NCBI GenBank assembly: GCA_003456155.1
Contig: DMPC01000098.1
Location: forward strand, 42,459 to 54,372
Direction of reading: 5' to 3'
DNA length: 11,914 nucleotides
Source: Actinomycetota bacterium
Lineage (GTDB): Bacteria; Actinomycetota; Actinomycetes; S36-B12
The position numbers were made by a program, and so were the translations under genes. A model generated the notes under the pieces. It saw only the letters and a list, made by a program, of their open reading frames with translations, had not been told where the DNA came from and searched no databases. Position 1 is the first letter of the stretch. Each line of letters starts with the position of its first letter. Positions 1-4,801 of this stretch are shown in pieces.

Positions 1-392
1 TACTGGGCGGCGACGCCGGCGATGAGGCGCTGCTTCTCCGCCTCCGGGATTCCCAGGCGGTCATACGTGTTCTTGATGTCATCGGGGAGCTCGTCCCACG
101 AGGCCGCCTGCTTCTCGGTGGACCGGACGAAGTACTTGATGCTGTCGAAGTTGATGCCATTGAGGTCCGAACCCCACGAGGGCATCGGCTTGCGATCGAA
201 CAGACGCAGCCCCTTGAGGCGCATGTCCAGCATCCACTGCGGCTCGTTCTTCTTCGCCGAGATGTCCCGGACGACCTCCTCGCTGAGGCCCCGCCGTGCC
301 GTGGCACCGGCGTCGTCGGAGTCATGCCAGCCGTACTCGTACCGACCGAGCTCGTCGATCGTGGCGGCGGTGTCCTGAGCTGCAGTGCTCAT
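1..392 (-). CDS. sufB: Fe-S cluster assembly scaffold protein SufB (partial, N-terminal 130 residues)
   Basis: SufB is a cytosolic component of the SUF machinery: with SufC (ATPase) and SufD it forms the scaffold on which Fe-S clusters are built. Only the N-terminus is present; the gene continues past position 1, so about 130 of the usual 470-480 residues are seen. Recognition rests on the SufB N-terminal pattern: a start like MSTAAQDTAATIDELGRYEY, then a segment with the core LSEEVVRDISAKKNEPQWML, then KPMPSWGSDLNGINFDSIKY and a segment beginning YDRLGIPEAEKQRL. The ATG (392-390) overlaps the sufR stop in an ATGA arrangement, so translation is probably coupled; a weak AAGGG lies about 7 nt upstream. 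The gene is second in a sufR-led operon, and sufD, sufC and sufS would be expected outside the window. Identity is near certain. Confidence 0.95.
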   Translation of the reverse strand, partial: MSTAAQDTAATIDELGRYEYGWHDSDDAGATARRGLSEEVVRDISAKKNEPQWMLDMRLKGLRLFDRKPMPSWGSDLNGINFDSIKYFVRSTEKQAASWDELPDDIKNTYDRLGIPEAEKQRLIAGVAAQ

Positions 393-1081
393 GCCGAGAC
401 CCTTCGTTGTGTGCGGTGTGGTGAGGTGCGGGGGAACTGCTGTTCGGTGCTCGGTGACAGGGGGATGACAGTGGTACATACCTCATCGCCGTGAGCGAGC
501 GTGGCCAGGCGGGTGACGTGCCGGTTGAGGAGGCGGGCGAGCTCAGCAGTCTCGGCCTCGCAGATCTCGGGGAACTCGCGGGCGACGCCGACCACCGGGC
601 AGTTGTGCTGGCACAACTGGACAGCCAGGTCTCCGAGCGGCTGGACCTCGGCCGCGTAGCCCACGGAGGTGAGCGCCGCAGCCACTTCCTCCGGGGATCC
701 GGAGCTCCCCACGTTCAGCTGATCGGCGAGGGAGCGGGCACGATCCCGGGCGAAGCCGACGACCGCCTCGGCGCCGTGCTCGGCGGCCAGGTAGCGCAGG
801 GCGGCCAGGGCGAGATCGTCGGACGACGACCCGCATGCTGCACGACCGTGAGCGGTCAGGGTGAACACGTTGCCCGGGCGACCACGGCCGCGCTTGGGAG
901 CCGGCCCGTAGGGCACCCGCTCATGCGCCACGACGAAGCCCCCCTCAACCAGAGCGGCGAGGTGCCGACGCACCCCGGCCGACGTCATGGAGAGGAGCTC
1001 GGCGAGCTCGGCGGCTGTCTGGGGCCCATGCTCGAGGAGGGTGCGCGCCACGCGCTCCGAGGCCTCGCCGGGGAATTCCAC
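389..1081 (-). CDS. sufR: SufR-type Fe-S-binding transcriptional repressor of the suf operon
   Basis: This 230-residue regulator has an N-terminal winged helix-turn-helix (residues about 7-80; recognition region near LLSMTSAGVRRHL, then a basic wing with KRGRGRPG at 63-70). The C-terminal half carries the cysteine pattern of SufR: C161, C174 and C202 in NCPV, FPEICEAE and HGDEVC contexts, plus an extra C157. The 13- and 28-residue steps equal those of Synechocystis SufR (C164, C177, C205, from memory), which ligate a [4Fe-4S] cluster. The family represses suf when cluster-loaded; the M. tuberculosis counterpart is Rv1460. The start is GTG at 1081-1079; no in-frame ATG lies upstream and no Shine-Dalgarno is visible, so the mRNA may be leaderless. 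An inverted repeat matching the known SufR site covers the start. The gene is co-transcribed with sufB (ATGA overlap) and divergent from the ABC transporter. The tail after C202 (about 28 residues) is Ser/Thr/Arg-rich and probably variable. Confidence 0.92.
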   Translation of the reverse strand: MEFPGEASERVARTLLEHGPQTAAELAELLSMTSAGVRRHLAALVEGGFVVAHERVPYGPAPKRGRGRPGNVFTLTAHGRAACGSSSDDLALAALRYLAAEHGAEAVVGFARDRARSLADQLNVGSSGSPEEVAAALTSVGYAAEVQPLGDLAVQLCQHNCPVVGVAREFPEICEAETAELARLLNRHVTRLATLAHGDEVCTTVIPLSPSTEQQFPRTSPHRTQRRVSA

Positions 1082-1094
1082 AACACCATTGTTG
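1081..1094. promoter_or_regulatory. candidate SufR operator, CAAC-N6-GTTG
   Basis: The sequence CAACACCATTGTTG is an inverted repeat with perfect 5-bp arms (CAACA / TGTTG) and a 4-bp centre. It fits the CAAC-N6-GTTG form reported for the cyanobacterial SufR site. On the minus strand it overlaps the sufR GTG start (1081-1079) by one base and fully covers the likely -10 hexamer (1093-1088), so a bound repressor would block RNA polymerase. Its function as an operator is inferred from the match, the position and the identity of the adjacent gene. Confidence 0.65.
1088..1093 (-). promoter_or_regulatory. likely -10 element of sufR-sufB
   Basis: Read on the minus strand the hexamer is AACAAT, four of six bases matching TATAAT. 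It ends 6 nt before the GTG of sufR, so transcription would begin at or next to the start codon. A partial -35 (TTGCAG, 1115-1110) lies 16 nt upstream. The element sits inside the candidate SufR operator. The sequence match is modest; the spacing, which repeats at other genes here, is the better argument. Confidence 0.45.
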
Positions 1095-1138
1095 CGTAAA
1101 TCGCGGGGACTGCAAACCGGGGGCTGCCTCGGGCGGCC

Positions 1139-1144
1139 TATGCT
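1139..1144 (+). promoter_or_regulatory. likely -10 element of the ABC transporter-ctaA side
   Basis: TATGCT fits the actinobacterial TAnnnT -10 pattern and ends 6 nt before the GTG at 1151. No Shine-Dalgarno lies between, which suggests a leaderless transcript. No convincing -35 is seen at the usual distance. It shares a short divergent region (1082-1150) with the sufR promoter, but lies about 45 bp from the SufR operator, so direct co-repression is uncertain. Confidence 0.5.
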
Positions 1145-1150
1145 CCGAAC

Positions 1151-2062
1151 GTGCCCGCTGTCGTCATCCGTGACCTGGTGATCCGGTACGGCGCCCGGAC
1201 AGCGGTCTCGGGGCTGGATCTCACCGCGCCGGACGGCGAGGTGACCGCGCTCGTCGGCCCGAACGGGGCAGGAAAGACCTCCACGGTCGAGGCCTGCGTC
1301 GGGCTGAGGGAGCCGACGTCAGGAACGATCGACGTGCTCGGCACCCGCGTCCCGGCAGGTGGCCGGGATCGGCTCGCGCTCCATGAGCGCGTGGGGGTGA
1401 TGCTGCAGGACGGCGGCCTCTACAGCACGGCGCGGCCCCTGGAGATGGTTGCCCACGTCGCCGGACTCCACGACGAGTCGGAGGACCCATCAGCGCTGCT
1501 CGAGGCCCTGGGCATCGATCCCTCCTCGCGAACGCCGATCCGCCGACTCTCGGGTGGCGAGCAGCGCCGGGTCGCCGCGGCCACCGCCCTGATCGGCCGA
1601 CCTCGGCTGGTCTTCCTCGACGAGCCCACCGCCGGGCTGGACACCGCGGGCCGCCGCGGCTTCCATGACCTGCTGCGCCAGCGGGTGACCGAGGGACTCT
1701 CCGTCATCCTCACCACGCACCTCATGGACGACGTCGAACGGCTCGCGGATCACGTGGTCGTCATGGCTCGGGGCCGCACCCTCGCCGAAGGGAGCGTGGA
1801 TGATCTCGTGGGGGGCGATGACACCGTCATGTTCTCCGGCCCCCTGCACCTGCCCGTCCTGGACCTGGAGTCCGCCCTGCCACCCGGCACCCAGATCCAG
1901 GAGGCGCCCGCCGGGCGGTATCGGATCGACGGGACGCTGGACCCCTCCGCCCTGGCGACGATCACGGCCTGGTGCGGGCAGCATGGAGTCCAGACACGAG
2001 ACATCCAGCTGGGCCGACGATCCCTCGAGGATGTCGTCCACGATCTCGTGAGCACGTCGTGA
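1151..2062 (+). CDS. ABC exporter ATP-binding protein (DrrA/CcmA-like)
   Basis: This 303-residue cytosolic ATPase would power the membrane partner encoded next. All nucleotide-binding motifs are present: Walker A GPNGAGKT (36-43), Q-loop at Q86 in VGVMLQDGG, signature LSGGEQRR (133-140), Walker B LVFLDEP (153-159), D-loop AGLD and switch H190 in ILTTHLMDD. Residues from about 215 to the end form a C-terminal extension common in ABC-2 exporter ATPases of the DrrA type. The start is GTG 1151, 6 nt after a -10-like TATGCT. The stop overlaps the permease start by 4 bp. The pair is syntenic with Rv1458c-Rv1457c of M. tuberculosis, often annotated as antibiotic transport. Its position between suf and ctaA suggests a link to iron, heme or the respiratory chain, but the substrate is unknown. 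Confidence 0.9.
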   Translation: MPAVVIRDLVIRYGARTAVSGLDLTAPDGEVTALVGPNGAGKTSTVEACVGLREPTSGTIDVLGTRVPAGGRDRLALHERVGVMLQDGGLYSTARPLEMVAHVAGLHDESEDPSALLEALGIDPSSRTPIRRLSGGEQRRVAAATALIGRPRLVFLDEPTAGLDTAGRRGFHDLLRQRVTEGLSVILTTHLMDDVERLADHVVVMARGRTLAEGSVDDLVGGDDTVMFSGPLHLPVLDLESALPPGTQIQEAPAGRYRIDGTLDPSALATITAWCGQHGVQTRDIQLGRRSLEDVVHDLVSTS

Positions 2063-2802
2063 CCCGATCCACCGGCTCTCTGGGCCGGATCAGACGTCAG
2101 GCCGGCTGGGAGACTCGGCTGATCCTGCGCAATGGAGAGCAGCTGGTCCTGACCGTCATCATCCCCGTGGGACTCCTGCTTGCCCTGACGCTGACCGACC
2201 TGCTCCCCCAGTCCGACGGTCCGAACTCCCTCGCAGAGTCGGTGGCAACCGTTCTCACGGTCTCCGTCATCAGCGCGGCCTTCACCTCCCTGGCGATCGC
2301 CACGGGATTCGAACGGCGATCCGGTGCCCTGAGAATGCTCAGCACGACGCCCCTGAGTCCGGGAGAACTGCTCGCGGGCAAGGCCCTCGCTACCGTGGTC
2401 GTCACCCTGATCTCCTCCGGCGTCGTCGTCGCGGTGGCCATCGCCCTGGGCTGGCGACCTGCCGCCGGCGCCGCGTGGGCAGTCCTGCTGATCCTGCTGG
2501 GGATCGCGGCCTGGGCCCCCTGGGCCCTGACCCTCGCGGGCTCGTTGCGTGCCGAGGCTGTTCTCGCCGTGGCCAACGGAGTGTTCCTCGTCGTGATCCT
2601 GTTCGGTGGGGTCGTGATTCCGGCGAGCGCCCTGCCGGCACCTCTCGCCGACGTCACCGGCTATCTGCCGTCGGGTGCGCTCGCGCAGTCCCTGACCGAG
2701 GCGCTGGCCGACGGACAGCTCTCCGTGACGTCCGTTGTCGTGCTCGTCGCCTGGGGAGTGGCCGGAACTCTCGCGGGAGCCCGCACCTTCCGTTGGTCGT
2801 AG
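2059..2802 (+). CDS. ABC-2 type transporter permease
   Basis: This 247-residue polytopic membrane protein has about six predicted helices (roughly residues 28-48, 60-82, 105-127, 132-154, 163-186, 221-241), typical of an ABC-2 exporter permease. A loop with FERRSGALRMLSTTPLSPGE and the following GKALA is the usual cytoplasmic segment of this family that contacts the ATPase. I chose GTG 2059, which overlaps the ATPase stop (GTGA) and gives an N-terminus reading MTRSTGSLGRIRRQAGWETR; the frame stays open upstream to 1972, but that part lies inside the ATPase coding sequence. The gene works with the preceding ATPase as a likely homodimeric permease. Its stop codon TAG (2800-2802) is part of the hexamer proposed as the ctaA -10. 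The substrate is not deducible. Confidence 0.85.
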   Translation: MTRSTGSLGRIRRQAGWETRLILRNGEQLVLTVIIPVGLLLALTLTDLLPQSDGPNSLAESVATVLTVSVISAAFTSLAIATGFERRSGALRMLSTTPLSPGELLAGKALATVVVTLISSGVVVAVAIALGWRPAAGAAWAVLLILLGIAAWAPWALTLAGSLRAEAVLAVANGVFLVVILFGGVVIPASALPAPLADVTGYLPSGALAQSLTEALADGQLSVTSVVVLVAWGVAGTLAGARTFRWS

Positions 2803-2805
2803 GCT
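2800..2805 (+). promoter_or_regulatory. likely -10 element of ctaA
   Basis: TAGGCT fits the actinobacterial TAnnnT pattern and ends 6 nt before the ctaA GTG at 2812, without a Shine-Dalgarno between. This spacing points to a leaderless ctaA mRNA in addition to any read-through from the ABC genes. The hexamer includes the permease stop codon. No good -35 is seen. Confidence 0.5.
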
Positions 2806-2811
2806 GATGGC

Positions 2812-3747
2812 GTGAGCCAGGACGCCCCACTTCCCGCAGCCAGCTCCCGCAGCACTCGTCCCGTGCGAGGCATCTACATCGCCAACCTCGTGGCGCAGGC
2901 GGGCATCGTCGTCACCGGGGCCATCGTGCGGATCACCGGCTCTGGCCTGGGGTGCCCCACGTGGCCTGAGTGCGTCGAGGGCTCCATCACCCCCACGGCC
3001 ACGCAGGAGGAGGCGTGGCAGAAGTACGTGGAGTTCGGCAACCGCCTCCTCACCTTCGTGCTGCTGTTCCTGGCGATCGCCGCCGTCGTCGCTGCCATCG
3101 TCGACGCTCGACGACGCAGAAGCCTGGCCCTGCCGCCACGGCGAGCACTTCTCCTGCTCGCCCTCGTCCCCCTGGTCGGCACGGTCGGGCAGGCCATACT
3201 CGGCGGCATCACGGTGCTGACGGGCCTGAATCCCCTCGTCGTGGGAGCTCACTTCCTGCTGTCGATGGCCATCATTGCGGGGACCGTGGCCCTCGTCGCA
3301 CGATCGGGTGACCCCGGAGACCAACCCATCACCTGGCACGTTCCCCGCCCTGTGCGGGCACTGGCGTGGCTGCTCGTGGCCGCGAGCGGCGCCGTCGTCG
3401 TGGTCGGCGTCCTCGTCACCAGTTCCGGACCCCACAGTGGCGATGAGACTGCCAGTCGGCTGGACCTGGATCCGCGCACCCTGTCCTGGCTGCACGCGGA
3501 CCTGGTCCTGCTCTTCCTGGGACTTCTCATCGGCCTGCTCGTGGCGCTCTCTCTCGTCCATGCCCCCCGGCACGCCACACGCAGGGCATGGCTGCTCCTG
3601 GGCATCGCTCTGCTCCAGGGGGCCATTGGCTACACGCAGTACTTCACGGGCGTTCCGGAGCTCCTGGTCGTCCTGCACGTCATCGGAGCAGTCCTCGTGT
3701 GGATCGCCGTGCTCTTCATCCCCCCTGCGCTACGCACGCGAGGCTGA
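2812..3747 (+). CDS. ctaA: heme A synthase CtaA (COX15/CtaA family)
   Basis: CtaA oxidises the C8 methyl of heme O to a formyl group, giving heme A for aa3-type cytochrome oxidase. The protein has 311 residues and about eight membrane helices in two four-helix halves. Diagnostic features are TGSGLGCPTWPEC (residues 42-54) with Cys pair C48/C54, Glu74 in VEFGNRLL, H147 in GAHFLL, H228 in WLHADL and H289 in LHVIG. In B. subtilis CtaA the matching residues are E57, H60, H123, H216 and H278; here N77 stands where H60 would be. The start is GTG 2812, 6 nt after a TAGGCT hexamer. The gene follows the ABC permease by 9 bp and ends 2 bp from the convergent ctaB, whose product supplies its substrate. 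Confidence 0.92.
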   Translation: MSQDAPLPAASSRSTRPVRGIYIANLVAQAGIVVTGAIVRITGSGLGCPTWPECVEGSITPTATQEEAWQKYVEFGNRLLTFVLLFLAIAAVVAAIVDARRRRSLALPPRRALLLLALVPLVGTVGQAILGGITVLTGLNPLVVGAHFLLSMAIIAGTVALVARSGDPGDQPITWHVPRPVRALAWLLVAASGAVVVVGVLVTSSGPHSGDETASRLDLDPRTLSWLHADLVLLFLGLLIGLLVALSLVHAPRHATRRAWLLLGIALLQGAIGYTQYFTGVPELLVVLHVIGAVLVWIAVLFIPPALRTRG

Positions 3748-3753
3748 CGTCAG
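3744..3753. repeat. 10-bp palindrome spanning both stop codons of ctaA and ctaB
   Basis: CTGACGTCAG is a perfect palindrome. It contains the ctaA stop TGA (3745-3747) on the plus strand and the ctaB stop TGA (3752-3750) on the minus strand. It has no loop, so it is not a classic terminator. It may be chance from two stop codons placed back to back, or a site bound by a protein. Confidence 0.5.
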
Positions 3754-4721
3754 GGCAGGAACGGATCGATGGCGACGAGCAGGAAGAGCAGCGCCAGATA
3801 GGTGATCGACCCGTGGAACAGGCGCATCGCGACGTGGGACACGTCGTCCGCGCCTTCCCGGACCTCTCGCCGCAACCGATAGGCCAGCCAAAGGAAACCG
3901 GCCCCGAGCAGCACTGCCCCGATCCCGTATGCCCATCCCATCGGCGCCACGGGGATGAGCACCAGGGAGGTGGCCACCATCACCCAGGAGTAACGAAGAA
4001 TGCTGGCGGTCACCTGCAGCTCGGTGCGTACGACCGGAAGCATCGGAACACCCGCGGCCGCGTAGTCGTCCCGGAAGCGCATCGCCAGCGGCCAGTAGTG
4101 CGGGGGCGTCCAGAAGAAGACGATGAGGAACAGCACGACCGGCGTCCACGTCAGGGAGTCCGTCACGGCAGCCCACGCGATCAGCACGGGCATGCAGCCC
4201 GCCGCGCCGCCCCAGACGATGTTCTGGGAGGTGCGGCGCTTGAGGATCATCGTGTAGACGATGGCGTAGAACGCGATCGCGATGATCGCCAGGGCTGCGG
4301 AGAGCGCGTTGGCGGTGAACCAGAGCACCACCGCGCTGAGCAGGCCGAGGAGGACACCCTGGATGATTCCCGCGCGAACGCTCACACGCCCGAGCGCCGC
4401 GGGGCGGTGGTACGTGCGGGCCATCAGCGCGTCGATGTCTCGGTCATAGACGCTGTTGAAGGTGTTCGCCGAGCCAGCGGCGAGGGTCCCTCCCACGAGC
4501 ACCCCCACCAGCGGAACCAGCGGTGGCAGCCCCTCAGCGGCGAGGAACATCGTGGGCACGGCGGTCGCGAGGAGCAGCTCGACGATCCGGGGCTTGGTCA
4601 GGGCAATGTGCGCACGGACCCGTGCAGCCATGGACGAGCCACTGGCCTGATGCACTCCGACCGCCACCTGACTCCGTTCGCCTCGAGCCGCCCGGTGCGG
4701 ATCGGAAGAGGGCCGGGCCAT
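3750..4721 (-). CDS. ctaB: protoheme IX farnesyltransferase (heme O synthase)
   Basis: This UbiA-family membrane prenyltransferase adds farnesyl to heme B to make heme O, the step before CtaA. The product has 323 residues. The family's N-terminal core ALTKPRIVELLLATAVPTM is followed by the first Asp-rich motif NSVYDRDID (N89, D93, D97), which binds Mg-diphosphate. Further on are NIVWGGAAGCMPVLIGWA-like residues, WTPPHYWPLAMRFRDDYA and AGVPMLP, typical of CtaB. Seven to nine helices fill the rest. I chose ATG 4721, preceded by AGGAGG though at a long 12-nt spacing. An in-frame GTG at 4757 would add 12 residues, and an ATG at 4631 would remove 30 low-similarity residues and begin MAARVRAHIALTKP. 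The gene is divergent from tkt and convergent with ctaA. Confidence 0.92.
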   Translation of the reverse strand: MARPSSDPHRAARGERSQVAVGVHQASGSSMAARVRAHIALTKPRIVELLLATAVPTMFLAAEGLPPLVPLVGVLVGGTLAAGSANTFNSVYDRDIDALMARTYHRPAALGRVSVRAGIIQGVLLGLLSAVVLWFTANALSAALAIIAIAFYAIVYTMILKRRTSQNIVWGGAAGCMPVLIAWAAVTDSLTWTPVVLFLIVFFWTPPHYWPLAMRFRDDYAAAGVPMLPVVRTELQVTASILRYSWVMVATSLVLIPVAPMGWAYGIGAVLLGAGFLWLAYRLRREVREGADDVSHVAMRLFHGSITYLALLFLLVAIDPFLP

Positions 4722-4733
4722 CGCGCCAGGACA

Positions 4734-4739
4734 CCTCCT
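4734..4739 (-). promoter_or_regulatory. ribosome binding site of ctaB
   Basis: AGGAGG on the minus strand lies 12 nt before the ATG at 4721. The spacing is longer than usual. With the proposed -10 just upstream, the site would sit at the very 5' end of the mRNA, so the exact start of ctaB remains open. Confidence 0.5.
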
Positions 4740-4743
4740 CTTC

Positions 4744-4749
4744 ACTCTA
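4744..4749 (-). promoter_or_regulatory. likely -10 element of ctaB
   Basis: TAGAGT on the minus strand fits TAnnnT. Transcription would start near 4736, giving a leader of about 15 nt before ATG 4721. It is back to back with the tkt -10 in an 80-bp divergent region (4722-4801). Confidence 0.4.
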
Positions 4750-4788
4750 CCTGCCACCCGACGAGGCCTGCCCGAGCACTCACTTCGC

Positions 4789-4794
4789 TAGGGT
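4789..4794 (+). promoter_or_regulatory. likely -10 element of the pentose-phosphate operon (tkt)
   Basis: TAGGGT fits TAnnnT and ends 7 nt before the tkt ATG at 4802, which suggests a leaderless mRNA. The AGGG inside it could alternatively act as a weak Shine-Dalgarno 8 nt from the ATG. No clear -35 is seen. Confidence 0.45.
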
Positions 4795-4801
4795 CCCAGT
4801 C

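Noticed and set aside
408..432. GTG-rich repeat-like stretch near the 3' end of sufR
   Set aside because: The short GTG/GGTG runs are explained by His, Arg and Pro codons in the sufR C-terminal tail on the other strand, with no regular repeat unit.
491..1099. 202-codon plus-strand frame opposite sufR
   Set aside because: The minus-strand reading has an intact HTH and conserved Fe-S cysteines. The plus-strand protein shows no family features.
1972..2058. N-terminal extension of the ABC permease
   Set aside because: This stretch codes for the end of the ATPase in another frame; GTG 2059 gives the standard 4-bp overlap and a normal permease N-terminus.
1750..3678. 642-codon open frame on the minus strand over the ABC genes and ctaA
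   Set aside because: It is antisense to three recognised genes, is very rich in Gln, Asp, Gly and Arg, and has no motif. It is an artefact of third-position G/C bias.
4534..4734. 66-codon minus-strand frame starting at GTG 4734 just after the ctaB -10
   Set aside because: It lies in an alternative frame within ctaB; the residues match no family, and the -10 to start spacing (9 nt) is longer than for the other leaderless candidates.
4523..4801. N-terminal extension of transketolase upstream of 4802
   Set aside because: The extension lies antisense to ctaB, and the family N-terminus and the -10-like box point to ATG 4802.
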